A DNA stretch of 64,000 nucleotides from Microbotryum silenes-acaulis (lineage: Eukaryota; Basidiomycota; Microbotryomycetes; Microbotryales; Microbotryaceae), in NCBI GenBank assembly GCA_003665825.1, contig QPFY01000001.1, forward strand, positions 737,001-801,000, written 5' to 3'. The notes under the pieces are model-generated. The model was not told the DNA's origin. It saw only the letters and a list, made by a program, of their open reading frames with translations, and did not search any database. Made by a program: the position numbers and the translations under genes. Shown here piece after piece: positions 11,698 to 22,094 of the stretch. Position 1 is the first letter of the stretch. Each line of letters opens with the position of its first letter.

Positions 11698-14332
11698 GTT
11701 GGCGATGACGAGGACCGGCCGATAGGAGGCTGCTCGACGCTAGCTCCCTCCGAAGTCTGACGCACACGCCAACACACCTCTCACACACACACGGCGACTG
11801 ACGCGCGACCACACACTTCAGACGCGATGAAGCCCCAGTCGATCCGAGTCGAGACTGGGAGACGGGCCCAGCAGCGGCACGCGAGACCACGAGTCGATCG
11901 GTCAAACAATGCAGGCGATACGGTCGGGAGGGGTTCGTGGAGGAGATGGAGTGGGTGAAGGAAGGTGCAAGGCCCAGAGGAGGTGATATCGCTGGGCGTT
12001 AGCCAGGCTGCCAGCTTCCGCCAGCTTCCGCCAGCGCTCCCCAGCGTCAGCGAACTTGGGCGCGTGCGGTTGTAGGCGCGGCGTCCCTTCAGAAAGGCTG
12101 AATATGAATAGCACACGGACCAAACGGGGCCAAAGAGCAAAGAAGACGTTCGCGAACCTTCGCACGCCGTCCCCCCGTCCTGGGCCCAGCCAAATATGGC
12201 TGGGTCACAGCCATATGACACATGTTACGGGATACGAATTTGTAACAGAATTGTTGCGTGCTACGTGGGGTTCCGAAATTAGTGTGCAACATGTGTGGTC
12301 TATCGACGACGGCAACACGGCCTGCATATTGTTACCACTTTTGACCGGTTGTTACGCCTTTTTGGTGCATATTACGTGTGTTACAAAGCTTACATCTGTT
12401 AAACATCGTGTTACAAGGTACCAACCATGCTCCATGGCCAAAATGGCTCCGAGCCGTCACAAGTTTTCGTGGCCAGTACTAAGTAGTAGTCTCGGTAGCA
12501 TCCTATTGCAGCGCTGGAATCGTTTGTTTCTGCACCTGTTCCACATCTCCCCAAATGAGCTTTCCGTGGCTCATAGCAATGCTTATGCATCCGTTGGTCA
12601 GGAGCATTGTCCCACACTGCCGGCGCCGTCGAAGACGTGCTCGACGGTTCCGCACGAACGCAGCATGGACGGATTCCCGCCACGGAGGGGATTAGCACTA
12701 CCAGCGATATGCTGATAGGTCTGCACTCGTAAAAACGGTCGACCGGCGCACGGCCCTCTGTCGGAAATCGGTGGGTCCCTTTCATTGTGAAAGGAGGTCA
12801 GGAAACAGAGCCCATCAACGTGGAACCGATCTTCGTTGTCGTTCATGAGAAAGAAACATTCTGGAAGAGTATCGACATTCAATTCACGGCCGGGTTTCAG
12901 CACCTGCATCATGTTCCAGATTCGAGACTTCGCGCACCAAATCGGAACACGAATTGGCAATTGGCAATTCAGTACGAGCTTACGCCTTCAAAAGCGCCGA
13001 ATCGAGTCGCCGGCGGAATACTTGCAATTGCGGGAGGACCGCCGCGAGGATACAAGCAGCGTTCTTCCAATCGATTGATCCCGAGTCGTCGCAGAGAAAT
13101 AAAGTGGGCAGTCGAAGATCTGTTTCCTGGGTGTTGTTAAAGGACGCTCCCCTTCCTCCAAGTCGGAGCATGTGGTACTCGTACAAAGCGGGGTGTCTTA
13201 CCATGTTCAGTTGTGATCACTACACTCTTTTGAAACGTCCGGACCCGTGGCTAATTATATCTTCAATCGCCGGCGCACGGTCGCTCGTTCGTTTCGGCGC
13301 TCGAGTGACTATTTCATTTCAATCGGTACTGCGTAAACATGCGTGAATCCTAAACGACAAGCAAAGTGTGATGGAAAAAGTGGCTGAACCGAGCGGAAGC
13401 GCTCACTGCACACCCTCATCATTCGGAGAAGCGCCGGCTGCCCACTGTGAGTTTGCCGCGTCCTCGAGTGATCTATTGGACAGTTGTACCTACGCACTGT
13501 CGGGCCCGCTGTATACACTAGAACCAGCTCCGCTTCCTTGTATAAATCTGACCATGACCTTCGTTCGTATCTCTGGCAATATATGCCGGCCGCTGAACGT
13601 TCAACTTCGTTGGCAATGCGGCGGGTGCGACGAATCGCGACGTCCTCGACTCCTCGGCGGTGCTCGTGAACCACAATACGTTCTCGTACGGCTTCATCCG
13701 CACACACAATGGCTATTCACTGTAGATCTAGTACCTTCACCCTCCTTGCATATCCCTTCTACTGCTCTTATATTGGCCAAGATCTTGCTCGCTCCGGATC
13801 CTCCGGATCCTATGCTGATAGGCCCCCTGAGGGCGGCTCTGTTCTATTCAAGTACTAGTAGACGGTTTCCCCGGCCGTCCTTACAGAGTGTCCACACTTT
13901 ACACCACCCTCCGGCCCGCTTCCCATGAGATTGGTACAGTGAGTAAGTGTATCTGATTGGTCCCAAGAGTCTGAGTGGCGTGCCCTTGAAAGATAAGTCC
14001 GTTGGGCTGAGAGCGGAGCGAGAGAGGCTCGGCGCCTCTTCAGCGAAAACCCGATCCCGCATGCTGTCTTGGATCAAACACCTCGCCATTTGTGCGATTC
14101 TCAGACCACCAGGAGTAGCTCGAGAGTCGTCCGACAATCTCATGCCGCGCACGTCAGCCATTTCCGTAACCATTTTGCGGCAACTCTGCCGCGCTTCATT
14201 ATCCAAGTACACATGACTTGCTACAGTCAACTTCAGCGGAACTGACTTGCTCGAAAAAGAACACAAGAATAGTACATTCGAATTCCATCTGACGCTTAGA
14301 AAGATAGCATTCAAATCATCCCCAGGTATCAA
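11698..14332. other. Gene-poor stretch of 2.6 kb
   Basis: No gene is supported here on either strand. It holds the presumed promoter of the glycosyltransferase (CA-repeat near 11760-11790), two exact 10-bp repeats (12011-12030), a perfect 9-bp inverted repeat (12194-12216), a cluster of TGTTAC/GTAACA motifs (about 12220-12415), and the 3' UTR of the CaaX gene. Open frames in it (for example 12056-12715 plus and 13844-14332 minus) lack recognisable domains and are not conserved-looking. Confidence 0.55.
12194..12216. repeat. Perfect 9-bp inverted repeat, 5-nt loop
   Basis: ATATGGCTG and CAGCCATAT flank the 5-nt spacer GGTCA. This is a palindrome fit for a dimeric transcription-factor site or a small hairpin. 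It lies in the gene-poor stretch about 500 bp upstream of the glycosyltransferase start and next to a TGTTAC cluster. Confidence 0.6.
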
Positions 14333-15572
14333 TCACATGATCGTGCAGGACAAATCAGGTTGGTTCTCCGGTGTGGCCGCTTTTTGCAGAGGCGCCGTGT
14401 CGATGACCAAATCTGATTGAGCCAACCTCCCTTCAAAAATCTTGACGACGCCCATGGCGGCGGTACGACTGGAAGGATCAGGTCGATGGACGAGCAAATC
14501 AGCGCATGTGTTTTCTTGTTCAGTCGTAGCCAGCAGGGTAAAGGAACACTCACACTTCGTCAATATGGATGTGATGCTTATGGGGTGTGATGGGATGTTT
14601 GACTTGGACTATGATCTCGTATACGATTGCGACTGCAGCTCGCTTCATCGACGCTGTCCCGTCCATGTCCATCAAGTGCGAGCGGAACCGGAGCCTTGCG
14701 GACTGTGTGTAAGATAATGGGCATGTCAGTTGTTTTAACACGTTCGGTCCGAGACGATCGGCAGTAGGAGGTCAACTCACTTGGTAACGCCCTCGAAGGA
14801 ATTCAACGATCGCAACCAAACCATCCAAGTTGACTTCTCGTGTGTTGACGCGATGCTCGTATCTGTTCGAACCCCGCGTTTGCGCCAGTCAGCACCTCGA
14901 GAATCTTCTCGAAATGAATGTCCCAATAACTCACGCAATGTGGAACAACTGGGGCCAAATTTCCTTCTTCAACTGCTCGATCGGCGGGCCAGGAACGGTA
15001 AGAATCGAGGACATGGCCGCTTCACACAAGGCGATCGGATCCCTCGGGAGGATGAAAGGTTCTGGAGCTGGAGAAGACAAGTGTTTGCTCGAGTGGGAGG
15101 AGCCGTGATGGCCTTTGACGAAGGAAGAGAGAGCCAAGGGGGAGTGTTTGGAGGAGGAAGAGGACGATCCGTGTGTGCTTAATCCGGAAGTGGGGTGAGA
15201 AGAGGACGAGGATGAGGTGGAACTCATCGTGTCCGAGTGGGTCAGACTCGGACCGCCATTCGAAGACGATCCGCCGCTACTCGGCATCCGAGATTCCTTT
15301 GGTCGAAGTGGCTTGGAACGGCAACTCGATCCGGGGACACCACCGCATCCTTCCGGTTGGTCATCGTCGTTGTCTTCCTGGTCGAGAGAGTCATGGGGTA
15401 ATGGTGTTGTCGAGCCACTGCCGGTGCCGCCGGTCGAGAGGATCGAGGTTGGGTGGTTCGCGGCTGTGTCCTCGCCACTGGTCAAGCGGGAGAGTTGCGA
15501 GCTCAGATCATCCTCGGCCTTTTGGTTATGGTGGTGATGATCAGACTTGTGCTTGAAAAAGTGAGGCGCCAT
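14333..15572 (-). CDS. Unrecognised Ser/His-rich protein with C-terminal CaaX box
   Basis: Not a family I recognise. Four exons join in frame: 14935-15572, 14781-14862, 14554-14702 and 14333-14468. The ATG at 15572 opens MAPHFFKHKSDHHHH, followed by about 150 residues of Ser/Gly/His-rich sequence. A folded-looking helical part follows: DPIALCEAAMSSIL, QLKKEIWPQLFHIAYEHRVN, LDGLVAIVEFLRGRYQ, MKRAAVAIVYEIIVQVKHP and VRTAAMGVVKIFEGRLAQ. The protein (about 335 residues) ends in Cys-Thr-Ile-Met, a good farnesylation CaaX box, then TGA at 14333. All three introns have standard gtgagt donors and CAG acceptors. Membrane anchoring by prenylation is an inference from the last four residues. Confidence 0.75.
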
Positions 15573-16215
15573 GGGCACTCTGCGGGTAGTGGGCGATGGG
15601 CTGATATTGAGCTGCAGAGGAGGCCAAGGTGACGTCGGACGGCCTTCGGGTTCTAGGTTGCCTGCGAGCGCTTGTGAGATGCAACTACTCGGATTCGCTG
15701 ACTGCTTCGAATGCGCGTCGAGTATCGATTAGGACAGGGTGCTGAAGGTGAGGCTGCGGCTTGCAGCGTAGAGCTTGTCGAGGATGGGGGAAGGCGCGAA
15801 GTGGAGGTGTGAAGCATGTGAAGGCCGAGCCAAGAGTAAGAGCGAACAGCTGCGGCGATCGCGGGAAGCTGCGTGAAGTCCCTGCGATGCTCATGCAGTG
15901 ACCATCGATGACTAATCGACTCAGTTTAACACACGGTGTGAGGTGAGTACTTCGCGAGGCTTAGCCCCTCTGACTGCATACTCGTAACTTGGGATTATTG
16001 ATGTGGCACATCAGTATTTGACGGATGTCGCTGCAGCTCTGGTGTATGGGAGACTCTCGAAATGAGCGAATCAAGATATCATTTTGCCGACTTGAGAGTC
16101 GAGCGGCTATAAGAAAAAGGTTGGATCGACCCAGGAAGATAAATGAGCTACAACAAAAACAAAAAACAAAAAAACGTAACAACCCTTCTCAAGAAACTTT
16201 GAAAGCCCCAAGTGC
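15573..16215. other. Spacer: promoter of CaaX gene and 3' end of OGG1
   Basis: 640 bp between two tandem minus-strand genes. The left part should hold the CaaX-gene promoter. The right part has an A-rich stretch (about 16130-16180, T-rich on the transcribed strand) that fits the OGG1 3' UTR. No other feature seen. Confidence 0.5.
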
Positions 16216-18035
16216 TCAGCCCTTGATCGGACTCTTCCTCGACATGACCTCCGTCTCCTGCTCCTCCTTCAAATTCCTCGCGCTCCTCCCTCTCTTTTTG
16301 GCTCCCGCTCCTCTCCTCGAAGAAGGTGACGAAGTATACGTCGATGAAGCCGGTGAAGGGTACGCATCCTCGACTTTGACCTTGGTTTCCACAATTTCAA
16401 CTCCAACTTCCTGCTTGAGCATCGTCATCGTTGTCGGCGTCGTCGTAAATTGTACCCTCCTCCTCTTGATCCCAGGTGTCCTCATCAATTCATCCACCTC
16501 TTCCTGCCATGTAGGTTTCCTCTCCTCCTTCACGACATCTTCCTCAAACTTGCCCAACTCCAGCACATTTTTAACCCCCTTGGCCGCACCAGCACCGGGT
16601 GAAGCAGGTTTCAAATCGGCAAAGAAGAGTACCTGTTGCGCGTGGCCGGCGTAAGGACCCCAAAGTTGGACTAGTTTGTTGGCAACTCGATCGTGGAGGA
16701 GGGGCGTGAGTGCCGTGGCTTTGGAACAAGGGAAGGCGTAGTCGCGGATGGCGATCTGGATCAAGGAAAGTGAGGTCGGAGTCAGATGAGAACATGGGCG
16801 GTCCTCAAAGAGGGCATACACCTACTTGGAAGACATGCGTATCGATAGGCACTGTCTGTGTCCATCCCAAAGAGAACAACAGCACACAATCCGCCACCTT
16901 CCTGCCTACACCCTTGAACCTCAACAATTCCTCTCGAGCAGCTTCGATCCCGCCCTTTTTCTCGAAGTTGATTTGCTTGAGCGAGGCGAGGTATTCGTCT
17001 GGTGTGAGTTGGAGGGAGACGGAGTGGTCCAAGAGGTGTTGGGACGACCAGGCGATGTAGGGTGCTCGATAGCCGAAGCCGAGATGGCGAAGGAGAGCGT
17101 CGGTGTTGGATTGGGCGAGAGAGGTCGGAGAGGGGAATGCATACATCGAGGGTTCGGCTGTCGACGGGCAAGTTGGCGGGGCTGCGGGCACCGAAGCCAC
17201 GTTTTCGCAGACCGTCGAGGGGTCGAAAAGTGTGGGGTGGGGTAACCTTTCACCCAGAGCCTCGCATACTCGGTTGACCATCAACGTGATGCGCGAGATG
17301 TTGTTGTTGGCAGAGCAGATGAAGCTGTGGTGGGTGGTTTGAGCGTGAAAGCAGTCAGACTCGGCGTCGACTGACAAGAGTCTCAGCCCATAAACCACAG
17401 CTGACCTGATAAGGTTCTCCCAGGGATCTTGATTCAGTACTCGAATCCCCTTGAGTCGTTCCGACTCTTTCTCGATCTTCTTCTTGAAGTGCGGATCCCT
17501 TGCGGACCAATCGGCATAAAGAGCGACAAGCGGTGTCGAGTCGAGGTTGAAATAGTGGCGCAGCAAGGCCAAAGTGCTATTCGTTTCGAGATCGACCAAG
17601 AGCGCGTTGCGGTGGTGGTAGGGGTACAAGGCTCGGTAGTAGATGCCTTGGTCTGTATGCGTGCGGCGAAAGACTGTTAGCTTTCCATCGATGTAGACGC
17701 GGCTGCAATTTACGCGTATCGAAACTCGTCGGCGTCACGCCAGGGGGGGAATGTTCGACTGTTGCCAACTGACCATCTTGCCTCAAGCACACGGTCCGAT
17801 CACCCCACCCAAAAGCCCATTCTACCGGTCCCTGCTTTGTCGACACCTCATCACCAAGCGTTTGCTCATTTCCGGACAGCGATGATGCGGAGGTGCTCGC
17901 GACGCCGGCATCTGGACGTGTGGCCTGAATCGCGTCGAAGCGTTGCCATCTGAACGATTGACCCGATTTGAGTACGGTGGCCAGGCATAACTCGGTCAGA
18001 GGGATGTGCAGGAATCGAAGAGGGGTCGAAAGCAT
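16216..18035 (-). CDS. OGG1: 8-oxoguanine DNA glycosylase/AP lyase Ogg1
   Basis: A base-excision repair enzyme that removes 8-oxoG opposite C. The ATG at 18035 (MLSTPLRFLHIPLTELCL) leads to LKSGQSFRW, the Ogg1 N-terminal signature, then YHHRNALLVDLETNSTLALLR. The HhH-GPD region follows: RVLNQDPWENLIRSAVVY, FICSANNNISRITLMV, LGFGYRAPYIAWSSQHL, and the helix-hairpin-helix with the Schiff-base lysine in GVGRKVADC and the catalytic aspartate in VPIDTHV. The C-terminal exon adds LVQLWGPYAGHAQQVLFF and then a basic tail (SPSSRRGAGAKKRG) suited to nuclear import. Stop at 16216-16218. It lies in tandem with the cyclophilin gene, with no obvious functional link. Confidence 0.92.
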
Positions 18036-18302
18036 CGTGTGTTGAGGTAGAGCGCTGCGAGACGAGCACACCGCAGCGAGAGGCCGAGCGAGCACCGCGT
18101 GTGAAAGAGGTCGGTTGGTCACCTTTACCCCGGATCCCGATCGCACCAGCGACGGTCTCGGTTTAAAGTTAGGCTTTATAGGGTCGGGCGGCCGAGTTTC
18201 AAGACGATTCGTCCATATATCTCCCTGGTGGCATTCGGTTTTCTTACATCAATTCGGAGATCTACAAACATAATAATGCTGGCAAGAGTATGTTGGTGCG
18301 TG

Positions 18303-19084
18303 CTACAGATCCACAACGCGGGATTTGATCACTCGGACGTTTTCCTTCGGTCTGTTCATCCTCCTCCAAGGTCAGCTACCCGATCCGTGAGGGGGCATAT
18401 TTCTGATATCGAGTTGAGACGCACCTGTCTTCTGCATCTACGGCTACGGAACCCAACCTCTGTACGACGCTCATCCCTGTTAGTACTCGGCCAAAAATGG
18501 TGTGCTTCTTGTCGAGTGAGGGTGTAGGGGCTGAAAGACGAGCGCGATAGGTTGGGAGTCAGTTTATGAGGTAGAAAGAGGGTAAGGGTAAACATATGCG
18601 ATTGACCCACCTAATGTAATGAAGAATTGACTGCCGTTCGAGTTCGGCCCAGCGTTGGCCATGGCAAGGATCCCGGCTCCGGTGAAGCGCAGTTCAGGGT
18701 GCTGAAGGAGGGTCAGAGTGGTCAGGAGGGAGAATGCACAAGAAGATATACCGTGTTGCGATATTACGCACGATCTCATCCTCGAATGATGCGCCATAGA
18801 TGCTCGTTCCTCCTCGCCCTGTCCCCGTTGGATCACCTCCCTGCGAATGGGATAAGCACGTGTGGGGTCAGCGGAAGCATCTCATACTCCTGACCAATGA
18901 GCTATTTCCTTACCTGTACCATAAAGTCCCCAATGATGCGGTGGAACACGGTGCCCGAGTAGTAGCCCTTGTTGCAGAGCTCGACAAAGTTGCGACAGGT
19001 CTTGGGCGCGTGGTCGGCGTACATCTCGAACGAGATCGTGCCCATCGATGTCTCGAGGACGGGTGTGCCTTTTGTTTTGGACAT
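18303..19084 (-). CDS. Peptidyl-prolyl cis-trans isomerase, PPIL1/Cyp1 type
   Basis: A single-domain cyclophilin of the PPIL1 class, which is found with the spliceosome (SKIP/Prp45). The ATG at 19084 gives [20 protein letters not shown]. The cyclophilin core follows: [20 protein letters not shown] with the catalytic Arg, [47 protein letters not shown] and a terminal [11 protein letters not shown] before TAG at 18303. Four or five short introns are needed. The last (about 18363-18410) splits an Arg codon. The joined length is about 162 residues, close to human PPIL1. It shares a divergent promoter with AP-2 mu. Confidence 0.9.
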
Positions 19085-19309
19085 GGCTTGGTTCAAGTGG
19101 TGTTGCTTTGAAGCGCGGTGGTTTGGCGAGGAACGCGGAGCACTGATTTAGGAGGTGAGGGAGAAAGGAGGCCAACCGTGCGACTGACGGCGACTGACGG
19201 CGAGCACGATCTACGTCTATCTACGTCACGCTACGTCACGCGTCGCACCGCGCAGCTCGCAGCTCGGCTTTGTACTACATTTTGCCCCACCTGCCCCACC
19301 TCCGGCATC
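19085..19309. promoter_or_regulatory. Divergent promoter PPIL1 / AP-2 mu with 10-bp CRE-like array
   Basis: 225 bp between two divergent ATGs. Two exact tandem copies of cgactgacgg (19181-19200) are followed by three tandem decamers, ctacgtctat, ctacgtcacg and ctacgtcacg (19211-19240). Most units carry TGACG or its complement CGTCA on a 10-bp spacing, that is, the same face of the helix. This resembles an ATF/CREB-type bZIP half-site array. Function is inferred. Confidence 0.5.
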
Positions 19310-21453
19310 ATGCTCTCGGCATTGTAAGCCGACACGTATCGGGCCGCCTCACTCAGCCACTCTGCCCTACAGCTGACCCTATGCCCTCCTTTGAATCCCC
19401 TCCCCGCGCAGCTTCATCCTCAACCTCAAAGGCGAGGTGCTCATCTCGCGCCTATTCCGACCCGACCTCAAGTGAGCCACAACACCCTGCACTCCCCACA
19501 TCATCCTCCTTGCTGACTTCTTCAACTCCACCTGCAGGCGTTCCATCTCGGACATCTTCCGCATCCACGTGATCGCGTCGTCGACACCGCCGACCTCACC
19601 GCTCGTCACCCTCGGCAATACCACCTTCTTCCACGTACGACATGGCGGGCTTTGGTTGGTCGCGGTGTGCAAGAATGTAAGCGGAGACTAATTCCATGGC
19701 AGTAGCACAGTTCCGAGGAGGGGCAAGTGAGGGATTGGACGTAGTACGCTCCAGAGTGGACGGCGCCTTTGTCTGGGGTCGAGGCGCACGTCAACGTTCC
19801 GTTGCACGCTCGCATGTGCAGCTCCACAGTAATTGTCGCCTCAAAGTCGATGCACTTTCTCCGGACCGGCACGATGCCAGTTGGACGCCATCAAACCCGT
19901 GATCTTGCTCAGTCCCACCAACACCGTACTGACACCTTCCCTCTCCGCCTGGACCGTCCTCCCCCACACGACCCCTCCCCCGTCCTCGACGAGCTCACAC
20001 AGAATGCCAACGCCGCGCTCGTGTTCGAGTTCACGTACCGCTTCATCAACCTCGGCAGGGCCTACTTTGGCAAGCTAGACGAGGAGAGCGTGAAGAACAA
20101 CTTTGTGTGAGCATCCGTTTCCTGCTTAGCTCGAGATGAGTGCATGGGCTGAATTCAGAAGACGTCCCCAGGCTCATCTACGAACTGCTCGATGGTACGT
20201 TCGACTGAACCCGGATCGGAAAACGACCCTTGACTGATTATGGATTGTACTACTGATGCACTCAGAAATCCTCGACTTTGGGTACCCGCAAAACTCCGAG
20301 TCCGACACGCTCAAGATGTACATCACCAACGAGGGCGTCAAATCCGAAGCGGCCGTGCGCGAAGAATCGTCCAAGATCACGATCCAGGCCACCGGTGCCA
20401 TCTCGTGGAGGAGGAGCGACGTCAAGTATAGGAAGAACGAGGCCTTCGTCGACGTCGTCGAGACGGTCAATCTGTCCATGAGCTCCAAAGGTTCGCGCGC
20501 GCGGCCGTTGAGAAGTGTGGACGGGGTCACTGACTTACTGCGACTTGCGCGTGGCACAGGAACGGTCCTGAGAGCGGATGTTGATGGTCAGATCCTGATG
20601 CGGGCTTACCTCAGTGGCACGCCCGAGTGCAAGTTCGGACTGAACGATAAGCTGGTGATAGACAAATCGTAAGTCGTGCAATGGGATCGCACCCGGAGGA
20701 TTCGCTGTTGATCACCCTCGAGCCTGGTGCGTGGCATGCTGCGCTGCTTGCAGTGACCGTCCCAAGACGAGTGGGAACCCCGAAGCCGTTTCGGTCGAAC
20801 TGGACGACTGCCAATTCCACCAGTGCGTCAAACTCGGCAAGTTCGATTCGGACCGCACCATCTCCTTCATCCCCCCCGACGGCGAATTCGAACTCATGCG
20901 GTACCGCTCGACGACGCACGTCAACCTCCCTTTTAAAGTCCAACCCATCGTCACCGAAGTGGGCAAAACTAAAGTCGAATACACGATCCAAATCAAGGCC
21001 AACTTTTCCCCCAAACTCTCAGCGAACAACGTCGTGCTTAAAATCCCCACACCTCTGAACACGGCCAAAGTCGATTGTAAAGTCGGGATCGGGAAGGCCA
21101 AATACGTTCCCGCGGAGAATGTCATCGTATGGAAGATCCCACGATTCCAAGGCCAGAGTGATACGACTTTTTCGGCCGAAGCGAGTCTCAGTTCGACGAC
21201 GGTGTTGAAGGCTTGGTCGAGACCACCAATTTCGGTCGAATTCCAAGTCCTCATGTTTACGGCCAGTGGGTTGTTGGTCAGGTTCTTGAAGGTGTTTGAG
21301 AAGAGTAATTACTCGAGTGTTAAATGGGTCCGATGTGAGTTGGTTATAAAGGAAGAACCTCGGACGTGGGGTGTTTGACTGATCACTTCTTCAACCCCGG
21401 GTACGACGCAGATTTGACAAAAGCGAATGGGACGTACCTCATTCGGATTTGAG
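19310..21453 (+). CDS. APM4: AP-2 adaptor complex subunit mu
   Basis: The mu2 chain of the AP-2 clathrin adaptor recognises cargo and PIP2 at the plasma membrane. The first exon is 14 nt (ATG at 19310). The longin-type N-domain follows ([20 protein letters not shown], then [27 protein letters not shown], split by introns), then [20 protein letters not shown]. The mu homology domain starts near 20400 ([59 protein letters not shown]). The protein ends [16 protein letters not shown] before TGA at 21451-21453. QNSES and GEFELMRYR favour AP-2 over AP-1 or AP-3 mu. Length is about 430 residues, normal for mu2. Confidence 0.92.
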
Positions 21454-22094
21454 AGGAAGTTGGGGTTTTCATTCTCGTGGCTGTAGTCCTCTTTGACGTC
21501 CCTTTTCACATCTTTGCATAACTTGTGTAACCATGTACTATCTTCACATTATTAATTCTTTTGGCGAGAGGTAGATTTGAAAGCTCCGACCCCGGCGGGT
21601 GGGCCTAACTGCTACCGGGAGATGACTGACTGCTCCTGGGAGACCTCTAACACCTCCCGGGGGCTGGCGCTGGAAAGTCAGGAAACACTTCTTGAGCTCC
21701 GGGGAGGGCGGCGTTTGATTGGTTGCTGGGTTAGAAGAGGGTCTAGGCTTCTGTAGTGAGTTGGTCGGCGCTGAGGTAGGGTGAGGCGGACCCCTGCACT
21801 GTAAGGCGCGTTGAAAGTCGGTGATATTGTTGGTATGTGAGAATGAAGCCAATGTGCATGTAGGCTCTGATGCTACAGAGAGCTTTACTAGGGTGCTGCT
21901 TCGGCTGCATTGAGCTCTCACTGTAGTGCACTTATTTGACCGCGAATACAAGGTCCTCTCACGACCGGCGCGGCGACCAGTTCAAACTACTCTCCATTGA
22001 CAGTCCCCGATAGTCAAACGGCATGATGCTCATTTCTACTCGCAAAAAAAAATCAACACTACCTTGTAGTGATCCCCGCGCCCTCGTGAAAATC
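21454..22094. other. Convergent 3' spacer AP-2 mu / SCY1
   Basis: 640 bp between two convergent stop codons. Around 21590-21680 the phrase ctcccgg/cctcccgggg recurs, giving small GC inverted repeats. An A-run sits at about 22045-22053. No coding exon is supported. Confidence 0.5.

Noticed and set aside
12056..12715. 219-codon plus-strand frame in the gene-poor stretch
   Set aside because: Composition is unlike the neighbouring genes, it has no recognisable motif, and it spans the palindrome and the TGTTAC cluster.
13844..14332. 162-codon minus-strand frame downstream of the CaaX gene
   Set aside because: It begins right at the CaaX stop and would be 3' UTR; no domain or splice support.
14855..14885. 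tRNA B-box-like string gttcgaacc
   Set aside because: It lies in an intron/exon junction of the CaaX gene, and no matching A box or acceptor stem could be found around it.
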